Shown here: in pieces, positions 49,548 to 58,283 of the stretch
Layout of the letters: the number at the start of each line of letters is the position of its first letter
Position numbering within the stretch: the stretch's first letter is position 1
Source: JAADHX01 sp964569385
GTDB taxonomy: Bacteria; Actinomycetota; Acidimicrobiia; Acidimicrobiales; Poriferisodalaceae
NCBI GenBank assembly: GCA_964569385.1
Contig: CAZMUM010000029.1
Span: 1 to 64,000, forward strand
DNA: 64,000 bases
Reading direction: 5' to 3'
Notes under the pieces: model-generated
Databases searched by the model: none
Told to the model about the DNA's origin: nothing
What the model saw: the letters and a program-made list of their open reading frames with translations, nothing else
Made by a program: the position numbers and the translations under genes

Positions 49548-50576
49548 ATGCAGTCGCCTAAGGATTTCTTCAAGCCACTAGCCGTTGGTGCCCCCGCGCC
49601 GGTTCGAGAAGTTCCCTTCGGCCCGTCGCGGATGATCCACTTCTTTCCTGGATCGAACGCCAAGATGGTCAGCAAGGCTCCCGCCATGGCGGCCAGGGTC
49701 GACATCTTGTTGGTCAATATGGAGGACGGCGTACCTGCCGACGACAAGGAGGCGGCGAGGTCCGGACTAGTTGAGGTAGCTGCGATGGATCTCGGCCAAG
49801 CTCAGCTCTGGACTAGGGTCAACAGCCTCGATTCGCCTTGGGGTCTCGACGACCTAACTACGGCCGTGCTCGAAGCTGGGTCGAACCTCGATGTCATCAT
49901 GATTCCTAAGGTCGAGGGTCCAGAGGACATCCACTACGTCGATCGGTTGTTGGCCCAGCTTGAGGCCAAGGCTGGGCTCGAAACTCCCATTTTGGTTCAT
50001 GCAATCCTCGAGACGGCGCGCGGTGTGGCCAACGTCGAGGCCATTTGCGGCGCATCGCCGCGGATGCAAGGACTATCGCTTGGTCCCGCCGACCTCGCGG
50101 CAAATCGTCGGATGAAAACAACGCGCGTTGGAGGTGGTCACCCCGGTTATCTCGTCAGGGCCGACCCTGGCGACGATACAGGCGCTCCCCGCCAGACGTT
50201 CCAGCAAGACCTATGGCACTACACCATCGCCCGCATGGTCGACGCCTGCGTGATGCACGGCATTTTGCCGTTCTATGGTCCGTTCGGCGACATTGCCGAC
50301 ACCACAGCGTGTGAAGATCAGTTCCGCAACGCATATCTGCTCGGTTGTGTCGGAGCCTGGAGTCTTCATCCGGTGCAGATCGACATCGCCAAGAAGGTGT
50401 TTACCCCAGATGCTTCCGAGATCGACCACGCTCAGCGTGTCGTCGACGCAATGGGTGATGGCACCGGCGCACTTATGATCGACGGAAAGATGGAAGACGA
50501 CGCCTCGGTCAAGCAGTGCCTAGTCGTTCTCGCGTTGGCCAAACAACTCGCCGAGCGAGACGGGGTCGCTCGGTGA
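49548..50576 (+). CDS. HpcH/HpaI (CitE)-type lyase, malyl-CoA lyase-like
   Basis: A 342-residue TIM-barrel protein of the citrate-lyase beta family. FFPGSNAKMVSKAPAMAARVDI, LVNMEDGVPADDK (Glu-Asp metal motif), RVNSLDSPWG, IMIPKVEGPEDI, ILETARGVANVEAI and LGPADLAAN are typical. Its extended form with VGGGHPGYLV and WSLHPVQIDIAKKVF recalls L-malyl-CoA/beta-methylmalyl-CoA lyases (reversible cleavage to glyoxylate and acyl-CoA). Substrate assignment is tentative. Its stop overlaps the next start (GTGA); the two paralogues may form one complex or act sequentially. Confidence 0.87.
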   Translation: MQSPKDFFKPLAVGAPAPVREVPFGPSRMIHFFPGSNAKMVSKAPAMAARVDILLVNMEDGVPADDKEAARSGLVEVAAMDLGQAQLWTRVNSLDSPWGLDDLTTAVLEAGSNLDVIMIPKVEGPEDIHYVDRLLAQLEAKAGLETPILVHAILETARGVANVEAICGASPRMQGLSLGPADLAANRRMKTTRVGGGHPGYLVRADPGDDTGAPRQTFQQDLWHYTIARMVDACVMHGILPFYGPFGDIADTTACEDQFRNAYLLGCVGAWSLHPVQIDIAKKVFTPDASEIDHAQRVVDAMGDGTGALMIDGKMEDDASVKQCLVVLALAKQLAERDGVAR

Positions 50577-51427
50577 AGGTGCGCCGCTCGGTTTTGTATA
50601 TGCCTGCGGCCAACGCTAGGGCTCTGGAAAAGGCCAAACAGCTCGACTGCGATGCCATCATCTTCGACCTCGAGGATGCTGTCGCCGCCGATGCGAAGGA
50701 GATTGCTCGCACTCGTGCAGTCGAGGCCGTGACCAGCGGCGAGTACGGCCATCGTGAGCTCACGATCCGATGTAACGGGCTCGATACCCCTTGGGGCGAA
50801 GCCGACGTGGCGGCTGCAGCCGCGGCTGGCCCGTCGGCCGTGGTTATTCCTAAGGTGTCGAGCGCTCGACATGTGCAGACTGTTTCTGATTTGCTCGACG
50901 ACGCCGGTGCACCAGCCAAAACCAACATCTGGGCCATGATCGAGACGCCCCAGGGAATGCTGGACGCTGCCGAAATCGCGGCTCACCCGCGCGTCGAGCT
51001 CTTCGTAATGGGAACCAACGACATGGCTAAGGAACTCAGGGCCAGGCTTGTTCCTGGGCGCCACCCGCTGCTCCCGCACCTGGCCGGCGCCCTATTAGCG
51101 GCGCGCCGCCTCGGCATCATGGCCCTCGACGGCGTATACAACGACGTCCGCGACCCCGATGGCTTCGCCGCCGAGTGTCAACAGGGGTTCGAAATGGGGT
51201 TCGACGGCAAGACGCTCATCCATCCGAGCCAGATCGAGCCTTGCAACGTCACCTGGTCGCCAACGGCTGAGGACATCGATCACGCCAGGCGAGTCATTGC
51301 CGCATTCGATGAGGCCGAGCGCGACGGCCGCGGCGTTGCGACGGTCGATGGTCAGATGATCGAGAACCTCCACGTCGACAACGCCCGCAGCACCCTCTCG
51401 GTGGCCGAGGCTATCGCCAGCCGTTAG
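50573..51427 (+). CDS. CitE-like lyase (citrate lyase beta / malyl-CoA thioesterase type)
   Basis: A 284-residue CitE-like protein beginning VKVRRSVLYMPAANARALEKA. Key segments are IIFDLEDAVAADAKE (metal Glu/Asp), RCNGLDTPWG, VVIPKVSSARHV, WAMIETPQGMLDAAEI and MGTNDMAKELRARLVPGR, then GKTLIHPSQIEPCN. Stand-alone CitE-like enzymes cleave or hydrolyse short acyl-CoAs such as citramalyl-CoA or malyl-CoA. It is a paralogue of the upstream gene and translationally coupled through GTGA. It converges on the next gene with a 4-bp overlap. Confidence 0.87.
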   Translation: MKVRRSVLYMPAANARALEKAKQLDCDAIIFDLEDAVAADAKEIARTRAVEAVTSGEYGHRELTIRCNGLDTPWGEADVAAAAAAGPSAVVIPKVSSARHVQTVSDLLDDAGAPAKTNIWAMIETPQGMLDAAEIAAHPRVELFVMGTNDMAKELRARLVPGRHPLLPHLAGALLAARRLGIMALDGVYNDVRDPDGFAAECQQGFEMGFDGKTLIHPSQIEPCNVTWSPTAEDIDHARRVIAAFDEAERDGRGVATVDGQMIENLHVDNARSTLSVAEAIASR

Positions 51428-53862
51428 TTGGCCAGGAACCTCACATTGACGGTTGCGCTTCGGATCCCCGATGTATCGACGGCGGTTGTATAGATCCGGT
51501 ACGAACCGGCGGGTAGAGCGGCGCTGAAGTTCCAGGTAGTGGAAGGCAAGCCCGGGCTGCCAAGCGTGGCCTGATGTTCGATCCACGTTCCGAACGTGCC
51601 GTTGGTCTGCAACCACAGACCCGAGTTTCGATCCCGTACCGATACAAGAACAGTCTCGACGGCAACGTTGTCGGTGGCTGTCCCATTGGCGTCAAAGGTC
51701 GCACCAACGACGACTTCGTCATGAGTGGGCGAGGCGATCGCCGCGTCTGGCGGGATCACATCGTTTGATGACACCTCGAACTTGCGGTCGACCCAGGTGT
51801 GGCTGTTGCCAGTGGAGTCGATAGCTCTGGCCGACAGCTTGTAGCGAGCCGGCGGTGCGGTAGCAATGTCGAATGTCCACGTGGTGTTTGGGCTTCCCGG
51901 CGAGGCCAGGGTCGCGTCGAGCTCTTGCCATGAACCCCAAGTGCCGTCAGAGCGAAACCATTCGCCGGTGTCGCGGTTGCGAACCTGGATCTTGACCGCA
52001 GTCACGGCGGTGTCATCGGTTGCGGTGCCGTTGGTCGCTATCGGCGCGGACAGAACCTCGTCCTCGGTGGGCGCAAGGATGGCGGCTGATGGAGCGAGCG
52101 CGTCGGTGTCATAGACCTGCACCTCGGCCAGCGTCAGGTAGTTCGTCCCGTCGAGTTGCACTCTGACATATCGGCCAGACTCACCGATGTTGAGGATGGT
52201 CTGGCGACTCAACTGACCCGCGGTAAACACCGAGCTCACATTCGGATCGGCGGACAGCACGTTCGGATCGTCCGAGGCGAATGGAGATTCGCTTGTGAAC
52301 ACCCAGACGTCGGACAGGCGGTCTTCGCAGCAGTCGGTCCGGTTCCATAGTTCGATCGACCCGATCGATTCCGTTGCACCAAGGTCGACCTGCCACCATG
52401 GCTGCACTTCGCTGGTGGTGTGGGCCAGACTCTGCGCAAACGCTTGGCCTTCGTGAAGGCCATCTATTGCGAGGTCGGCTGGTCTGCCAGTCTGTGTCGA
52501 CGACTGGGTGGCGACACCGTGGAGGGCTAGGTTTTCTCTGGCATCGAACGAGTCGAAGAACGCTGACCGGCCAGTGCGAACTTCGTTTGTCCAGGTCTGG
52601 TCTCCGCCAACGAGTAGGCCGCGAGGGATAACCTCGATACTCCGAATGCCGTTGTTGGCGTCGGTGTATGGCGCGTACTTGACAGCGCGCCCGGTGGCCG
52701 GATCCAACGCCGCGAAGGTATCGCGGTAGACCTGGGTTGGGTCTTGTCGAATCTTGTTCGGACACCCTCCGGTTGGCGAGGGGCTGCCCCATGGGTCTGG
52801 CGTTGTTGGTCCTTCTGTCCAGCAGAAGTGGCCGCCGATGTAGACAGCGTTGTCGTCGATGCCGACCGCGAACGTCGAGTCGTGGTTTCGGGTCACCCAG
52901 AGTTCGTCAGTGCCCGCACCGCCGGCCACCGGGAAGGCAATGGCGGTGTCGCGCCAAGGGGGCGAGTCGCCCCAGCCGCCAACGACAACGAAGTAGGTGC
53001 CATCTGGCGAAATCTCGCCATCAACGATTGAGACCACTGAAGTTGGGTTCCAGAAGTCGGTCTGCCAGTCGCCAAGAGACGCCGGCGTCGTCGAGAGGTC
53101 GATCATGGCTACGCCGCGTCGTTCCTGACCATCGACGTAACGGGCTCGGTGCATCACCACGAGTGTGTTTTCGTCTGGTGTAAGACCCAAGCGCTGACCA
53201 ATCGGACCAGCGACCTGCCCGATGTAGGTCGTCAGCGCCAGATCGAAGCTGGTATCGACCGCGCCGGTAATGGGGTCGAGGGCGCCGAGACCCACAGCCG
53301 TGACCGCGTTGAACGATGTGAACCCGCCAGTGGCATAAAGAGTGTCGCCAGATAGAGCCAAGTCGGCTACCGAACCATTTCCTTGGGCGGTAAAGGAAGT
53401 GTCGACGGTGCCATCGGCAAGGTTGAGTTTGGCCACCTTGCGTTTGGTGACGCCGTTGATGGTGTTGAACTTGCCACCCACATATACGTAATCAGGCTCG
53501 GCTGCGGGAATTATGACGTTGACGCGACCATCGAAGACGAACTGGTTGGCATCAAGGGTGCCGCTGTTCACGTCGTAGACATACAGGTAGGGCTGGTTGA
53601 TTGTGCCGGCACCTGGTGTTGGCTCAACCAAGGTGAACGACCCTCCGATAAGAACCCGGTCGCTGACCTGAGCGCCGGCGTAGACCCGCCCATTTACCGC
53701 TACTGGAGTGTCGGCCCTGGGTACGTCGGCCTGCCCGCTACCTGCGCCAGTGGCCTCCGAGGTCCTAATCGTGGTCGCCAGTAGCGCCATTAGGACGGCA
53801 CCGGTTACGCCAAGGAGAACTCGCCGAACTAGGCGGTTGCGTGAGGGGCGTTGGTTCAGCAT
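51424..53862 (-). CDS. Secreted beta-propeller protein with discoidin and two Ig-like repeats
   Basis: An 812-residue exported protein. A signal peptide (VRRVLLGVTGAVLMALLATT) leads into about 430 residues of propeller-like repeats (LIGGSFTLV, VYVGGKFNTINGV, LYATGGFTSFNAV, VYIGGHFCW). An F5/8 type C (discoidin) domain follows, with LALHGVATQSSTQTGRPADL, WWQVDLGATESIGSIELWNR and RYVRVQL. Two Ig-like repeats (AAILAPTEDEVLSAP and AAIASPTHDEVVVGA, each with GTATDdtAV-type turns) complete it. The domain set suggests carbohydrate or surface binding. ATG 53862 is chosen because it precedes a basic n-region directly; a longer start at 53898 exists. Confidence 0.82.
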   Translation of the reverse strand: MLNQRPSRNRLVRRVLLGVTGAVLMALLATTIRTSEATGAGSGQADVPRADTPVAVNGRVYAGAQVSDRVLIGGSFTLVEPTPGAGTINQPYLYVYDVNSGTLDANQFVFDGRVNVIIPAAEPDYVYVGGKFNTINGVTKRKVAKLNLADGTVDTSFTAQGNGSVADLALSGDTLYATGGFTSFNAVTAVGLGALDPITGAVDTSFDLALTTYIGQVAGPIGQRLGLTPDENTLVVMHRARYVDGQERRGVAMIDLSTTPASLGDWQTDFWNPTSVVSIVDGEISPDGTYFVVVGGWGDSPPWRDTAIAFPVAGGAGTDELWVTRNHDSTFAVGIDDNAVYIGGHFCWTEGPTTPDPWGSPSPTGGCPNKIRQDPTQVYRDTFAALDPATGRAVKYAPYTDANNGIRSIEVIPRGLLVGGDQTWTNEVRTGRSAFFDSFDARENLALHGVATQSSTQTGRPADLAIDGLHEGQAFAQSLAHTTSEVQPWWQVDLGATESIGSIELWNRTDCCEDRLSDVWVFTSESPFASDDPNVLSADPNVSSVFTAGQLSRQTILNIGESGRYVRVQLDGTNYLTLAEVQVYDTDALAPSAAILAPTEDEVLSAPIATNGTATDDTAVTAVKIQVRNRDTGEWFRSDGTWGSWQELDATLASPGSPNTTWTFDIATAPPARYKLSARAIDSTGNSHTWVDRKFEVSSNDVIPPDAAIASPTHDEVVVGATFDANGTATDNVAVETVLVSVRDRNSGLWLQTNGTFGTWIEHQATLGSPGLPSTTWNFSAALPAGSYRIYTTAVDTSGIRSATVNVRFLAN

Positions 53863-54036
53863 GGGCAGTGTCCGCGGTCTCGTCTTGTAGTGGCTCACCC
53901 AACAACAACCACACTGAGTGGAGCTGTCGAGTCAGTGAGTGATGCAATGAACACGCAAGGTGCACACTCCAGCACTCTCAGTCCATATCGGACCAACCCC
54001 CTACTGATTTCAGGTTTCGGTATCTTCCTTCTGCTG

Positions 54037-54915
54037 ATGGCGACAACACACCAAAGCAGCCCACGCTGGGCCCAACCCGGAATTCTCACTGGAGACATCG
54101 ATGGCTCGAGGCGGCGTCACCCGTCGTCTTATCCAGAGGTGAATGCCACCAAAGGCCTCGAGGTGATTCACAATGGAAGCGGCCAACGGGGCACGGTCGT
54201 AGCCATCAGGCGCGATGCGGTCACTCTTAGGCTCCCGAATGGGGGTTCGGTGACCCGCAGGTTTACGCCGGGCGGCTTCCGACTAGATGGGCGCAACATC
54301 AGCCTTGTTATGGCTAGGCCAAAGCCCCTACTGGCTACGGTGGTAACGACCGCGTCTGGATCAATCGCCGAGGCAGCCTCGCCTGGCGGTGCTTCACGGG
54401 CGAAGGTAGCTAAGGCATCTCGCATATGGGTTGAGGGCCGCCACGACGCCGAACTGATCGAAAAGGTCTGGGGCGACGATCTTCGTCACGTCGGAATAGT
54501 TGTCGAACCAATGCACGGCATGGACGACCTTGGTGCCGCAGTGAGTGATTTTGGCCCGGCGCCGCATCGGCGTCTCGGTCTGTTGCTCGATCATCTCGTC
54601 GATGGCACCAAGGAGTCGAGGATGGCCCAGGGCATTCGCCAGGCCAACGTATTGGTCCTTGGCCACCCATTTGTCGATGTGTGGGAAGCAGTGAAACCGA
54701 GCGTTGCTGGGATCGACGCCTGGCCTGCGGTGCCCATGGAACAAGATTGGAAAACCGGTGTCTGCGCGGCCCTTGGGTTCGAGGAGCATTCTGGGCGGTT
54801 CTGGACCCTTCTGCTTGAGCGGGTGTCGTCGTTTACCGACCTCGATGTTTCGTTGATCAATTCGGTGGAGCGCCTAATCGACTTTGTAACCGAGTGCCAA
54901 GACAGCAGCGCCTAA
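54037..54915 (+). CDS. DUF3097 family protein
   Basis: A 292-residue actinobacterial protein of DUF3097. After an ILTGD motif and a KOW-like beta section (GQRGTVVAIRRDAVTLRLPNG), the TOPRIM-like core begins: ASRIWVEGRHDAELIEKVWG, HVGIVVEPMHGMDDLG, RRLGLLLDHLVDGTKESRMA and VLVLGHPFVDVWEAVKP, then DAWPAVP. The acidic residues in VEGxxDAEL and the LLDH-V segment look like TOPRIM metal ligands, so a nucleic-acid role is plausible but unproven. The frame is open upstream to 53851; ATG 54037 gives the family's usual beginning, ATG 53947 is an alternative. Confidence 0.85.
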   Translation: MATTHQSSPRWAQPGILTGDIDGSRRRHPSSYPEVNATKGLEVIHNGSGQRGTVVAIRRDAVTLRLPNGGSVTRRFTPGGFRLDGRNISLVMARPKPLLATVVTTASGSIAEAASPGGASRAKVAKASRIWVEGRHDAELIEKVWGDDLRHVGIVVEPMHGMDDLGAAVSDFGPAPHRRLGLLLDHLVDGTKESRMAQGIRQANVLVLGHPFVDVWEAVKPSVAGIDAWPAVPMEQDWKTGVCAALGFEEHSGRFWTLLLERVSSFTDLDVSLINSVERLIDFVTECQDSSA

Positions 54916-54949
54916 AGATCACTCCGGCGCCTGTTGTGACGGCCTGCGT

Positions 54950-54962
54950 GGCCGGGGAACGC
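54950..54962. repeat. 13-bp direct repeat, left copy
   Basis: GGCCGGGGAACGC here recurs at 56811-56823. The two copies bracket a 1.85-kb block with a truncated methyltransferase gene, an RHH gene and a hypothetical gene. It may be an insertion footprint or coincidence. Confidence 0.5.
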
Positions 54963-55033
54963 AAAGACAGCGGTTCTGATCGGCACGGTGTATGAGGCCA
55001 GCTGTGAGCGCTAATCAGGGGCAGTTCGACGTG

Positions 55034-55717
55034 TTATTGGGCGCTTGTCACCACGCAGAACTCCGTGGGGTCAGGAACGAGAGCAGATCCTGTCAGGTCA
55101 CCGACGATTTCATCGACAACAAAGCGGGAGATCGCGAGCTCCGGTTTGAGTGACGCAGGGCTGAAGTGTTGCAGCCAGTTGTAAATCGTTCTAGAACGGT
55201 CGGCCTCGATGATGTCGTACTTGTCAAGGGAAACTGACTCTTGTTGGTAGATGAACGTATGGAGGAATCCGTGATAACGCTGCGAAGACCAGAAGCCATC
55301 CATCAGCATTGGTGCATATGTGGCTGTTTCGTCGCGATCTCGTATTGAGCGGAGCGCATACACGTCGAATATGAACCGCCCCTTGGGTCGTAGCATCGAG
55401 GTGATTCGATCGAGGAGGACTCGCCGTTGAGTTGGGCTCAGAGCGCAGAAGTCGCACATCGCCATAAGGATGTCCAAGTAATTGCCGTGGATGTAGGTCG
55501 CTGTGGCGCCGCTTGACGGTGCGTTGGATCGCGCGTGGCGAAGCGACCTCTCCGAGAAGTCCACACCGACCGTGTCTGCGCCGAGAGCGGCAAGTGGGTT
55601 GGTGTGGAGCCCCGATCCGCAACCGAGATCGAGTAGATCTGATCCGGCGCGTATGCCGGCTATGGCGACAAGCCATGCCAGGGAGTGCTTGATGAACCCC
55701 GAGGTGTCACTTGGTGC
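55034..55717 (-). pseudogene. 5'-truncated class I SAM methyltransferase
   Basis: The frame encodes KHSLAWLVAIAGIRAG, motif I DLLDLGCGSGLHTN, GVDFSERSLRHAR, and a C-terminal part to TEFCVVTSAQ. Upstream of SDTSGFIKHSL it meets a stop (55718-55720) without any start codon, and this segment runs into the RHH gene's 3' end. The only start within it, GTG 55562-55564, would delete SAM motif I. So the gene lost its 5' end by rearrangement; an inactive 176-residue product is the most that could be made. Confidence 0.75.
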
Positions 55718-56000
55718 TTAGGTAGGCGTCGAGTGCGTCGCGGACAACGTCGCTTTCTGATTTGTGGTCGGTCTTGGCCCGTTTTCTGAGCTGGGTCTTC
55801 AGGCGGTCGGGGATACGGTAGCTAGATGGCTTGGTGACGGTGTCGCCGAGTCTGGGTGTGCGCCGGCGGGTCTTCTTCATCGCGACGAGTTCGGCTTCGG
55901 TGTACTCGCGTTTGGCTAGCTCTTCGGCCATGGCCGTGAGTTCGGCTTCGGTGAAGGTTTTCCCGGACTTGGTGGTGAACGTTCTGGCTGGTCGGTTCAT
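55707..56000 (-). CDS. Ribbon-helix-helix-like (CopG-type) protein
   Basis: A 97-residue basic protein, MNRPARTFTTKSGKTFTEAEL. Two similar helical stretches (FTEAELTAMAEELAKR, YTEAELVAMKKTRRR) precede a C-terminal RHH-like motif, KPSSYRIPDRLKTQLRKRAK, with SESDVVRDALDAYLST as the second helix. Such proteins are often antitoxins or plasmid-type repressors. No toxin partner survives beside it: the next gene downstream is the broken methyltransferase. GGAGAA seven bases upstream of ATG 56000 supports this start over one at 56114. Confidence 0.75.
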   Translation of the reverse strand: MNRPARTFTTKSGKTFTEAELTAMAEELAKREYTEAELVAMKKTRRRTPRLGDTVTKPSSYRIPDRLKTQLRKRAKTDHKSESDVVRDALDAYLSTK

Positions 56001-56251
56001 GTAGTTTCTCCGAGGAGAGGGAAGAGGAACGACTCGATGGGCGCATGGGCCGCGATCGAGGGGGTGGCGGCCGAATACCCGGTCGTGGGGTATTGTCCAG
56101 TCGTGCTTTGCCACTAACTCGGTGGACTGGCGGGTCAGGGCACGCGGGAGCCAAAGACGCCACAGCTTAGGGACAACCTACATTTCCTCGACGACGTACT
56201 GACGACTAACTTGGCAGCGATGAAGGATTGAGCGGACCGGGAGGTTGGTGG

Positions 56252-56725
56252 GTGAACCGGGCATCAGTAGGAGTCATCGCCTTTGTTCTCGTCTGTCTTC
56301 TAACCGTTGTCAGCGGGTTGGCATGGACCGGGGGGCTACGGATTTCGAGTCCCATCGATTCTTACAAGGATCGGGTCGAAGCGTTCAATATGCCGAGTGG
56401 TTCGGTGGAAACAGTCGAGACAATGTCTCAACGCGACCATGTCTGTTTCCTTCAATGTAGTGCCTGGCAGGTGACACGGTCGTACCGATTCATTGCGGAT
56501 ACGACGCCTGAGGAGGCGTGCGTGATAGTGCGAGACGCCGCTATCAACTGGTTCAGCGCGGAGCTCACCGAACTTGAACCCGACTCTCGAATTGCTTGTC
56601 TGTACCGCGTCCGCATCGTCGAGGACCGTGATCGGCGATGCGAATCGGCGGTTGTCTATACTGCGCTGGAGGCCCGCAATAGAAACGCTGACCTAAGGGT
56701 GAGAGTTAGCGACTGCACTGGTTAG
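56252..56725 (+). CDS. Small membrane-anchored protein, hypothetical
   Basis: A 157-residue protein with an N-terminal helix (ASVGVIAFVLVCLLTVVSGL) acting as signal anchor. The extracytoplasmic part has several Cys residues (HVCFLQCSAW, EEACVIVRDA, IACLYRV, RRCESAVVY, SDCTG) that may form disulphides. No family was recognised. GTG 56252 is preferred to an upstream TTG because GGGAGG lies eight bases before it. It is the last gene before a strong hairpin. Confidence 0.62.
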   Translation: MNRASVGVIAFVLVCLLTVVSGLAWTGGLRISSPIDSYKDRVEAFNMPSGSVETVETMSQRDHVCFLQCSAWQVTRSYRFIADTTPEEACVIVRDAAINWFSAELTELEPDSRIACLYRVRIVEDRDRRCESAVVYTALEARNRNADLRVRVSDCTG

Positions 56726-56810
56726 GCACGCCGGCCTATGATCAGCGATCTGGAATTCAGCTGACTCCATTTAGGAGATCTCATAGTGACGTCGACTCGT
56801 TGCAGGTGTC

Positions 56811-56823
56811 GGCCGGGGAACGC
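56811..56823. repeat. 13-bp direct repeat, right copy
   Basis: GGCCGGGGAACGC, matching 54950-54962. The repeat runs directly into the hairpin at 56819. Confidence 0.5.
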
Positions 56824-56837
56824 TGTCTGTCAGCGTT
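56819..56837. terminator. Hairpin between the small membrane gene and the DUF4349 gene
   Basis: AACGCTG (56819-56825) and CAGCGTT (56831-56837) form a perfect 7-bp stem with loop TCTGT, about 95 bp after the stop at 56725. A terminator is likely, though the distance is long. Confidence 0.5.
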
Positions 56838-56906
56838 AGGTGACAGTTCTATGACGTTCGTCGCAACGCGGGAACCTGAGCCTCATCTTCGTTCGTCTCA
56901 ACGGTC

Positions 56907-58283
56907 ATGAACACGACTAAAGACTCCCCCACCCGCAGAAACCTCGTCTGGGTCGGGTTGCTGTGCGTACTAGCGATACTGCTAACGGCGTGCGGCGACT
57001 CAGACGACGGTGGCAGCGCAGATTCAGCCGCCGCCGGAGACAGCGCAACGGCAACTACGGGCGCTCCACGCGAGTCTGGTGAAGGAAGTACCGACGGTTT
57101 TGGGGGCGATGATGACGCTGATGCCGGTTTCGAGGCCGAGGAGGCCCTAGCGGACCAAGAAGAGGCCCAGAGCACCCACCCTGCTCTTGGTTCAGGCGCA
57201 GGCAATTCGGCGTCGGTCACTGCGGCCGATATTGGGCGCGACATTGTGTTCACCGCCGAGGTGTCGGTCGTGTCAGACGACGTCGCCGCAGCAACCCAAG
57301 CAGCAGTCGACGCGATTGCGCCCTTGGGAGGCCTCATATTCGGTCAAGACACCACGACCGATCCATTTGATCGAACAGTTTTGACTATCAAGGTGCGGCC
57401 TACCGAGTTCAGTGAAGCTCTCAGCCGACTTGGCCAGATTGGCGAACTCCGCGACCAGTCGATATCGGCCGAAGATGTCACCGATCGAGTCGTCGACCTC
57501 GATAGTCGTATCGTCACCGCGACGGCCAGTGTCGATCGCCTACGTGGTTTCCTCGACGGTGCAACCAACCTCACCGATGTGGCCGCCCTCGAGCGCGAGC
57601 TTCAGGAGCGCGAACAAGACCTCGAACTGCTTCGAGGCCAACGGCGCACCATCGAAGATGCGGTTTCGCTTGCCACCATCACTCTCACTATCACTGAGAA
57701 GGTCGTCTCGCCTCCAGCGGCGGCGATCGAGATCTCGGTAGGGGCCTACATTGGTCATGATGCGGGGCGAGGGTGCGAATCGGCGTCGCAGCCCGACCTC
57801 GACGAAGACAACCAGGTGACGTTGTGCTACTTAGTCACCAACTCTGGCGAAGTAACGCTTAACGATCTTGTAGTAACCGATAGCGACCGAACCCGTAGAC
57901 AACGAATCGTTCCAGCCACCGCCGACGTCGTGGTTCTTGAGCCTGGCGCAAGCACCACGTTCTTTGTGGAACTGAGCGCTAGCAGCACAAGCCTTCGGTC
58001 GACAGCGCGAGTGGTTGCAACCGGCGAGCCAGCAGGCGATAGCCCAGGAGAGCCAGCGGCAGCGTTGGCCGAGATCGATCTGTTTGTGCAAGAAGACGAT
58101 TCGCTTCCATCGGTTGGAACCGTGTTCTCGGAGTCGATGTCGCGCACTGGCCAAGTGCTCTATTTCGTTCTGTTGGCGATAGTCGGATTGTCGCCGCTGC
58201 TTGTCGTGGCTGCAATTGCCGCCTTGGTTGTGAACAGACGCCGCAAACCCGAAACCGAAACGGACGCCGAAGCTAGCTCGTAG
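56907..58283 (+). CDS. DUF4349 domain lipoprotein
   Basis: A 458-residue cell-surface protein. The signal peptide ends in lipobox LLTAC; an acidic Gly/Asp linker follows to about residue 100. The DUF4349 region covers roughly 105-275: IVFTAEVSVVSDDVAAATQ, IKVRPTEFSEALSRLGQIGE, and a coiled-coil part (RDQSISAEDVTDRVVDLDSRI, ALERELQEREQDLELLRGQR). A DUF11-like beta domain (VTLCYLVTNSGEVTLNDLVV) and a C-terminal transmembrane helix (VLYFVLLAIVGLSPLLVVAA) with an Arg-rich tail complete it. Its role in the envelope is unknown. The stop region overlaps the converging TauE gene by 11 bp. Confidence 0.85.
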   Translation: MNTTKDSPTRRNLVWVGLLCVLAILLTACGDSDDGGSADSAAAGDSATATTGAPRESGEGSTDGFGGDDDADAGFEAEEALADQEEAQSTHPALGSGAGNSASVTAADIGRDIVFTAEVSVVSDDVAAATQAAVDAIAPLGGLIFGQDTTTDPFDRTVLTIKVRPTEFSEALSRLGQIGELRDQSISAEDVTDRVVDLDSRIVTATASVDRLRGFLDGATNLTDVAALERELQEREQDLELLRGQRRTIEDAVSLATITLTITEKVVSPPAAAIEISVGAYIGHDAGRGCESASQPDLDEDNQVTLCYLVTNSGEVTLNDLVVTDSDRTRRQRIVPATADVVVLEPGASTTFFVELSASSTSLRSTARVVATGEPAGDSPGEPAAALAEIDLFVQEDDSLPSVGTVFSESMSRTGQVLYFVLLAIVGLSPLLVVAAIAALVVNRRRKPETETDAEASS

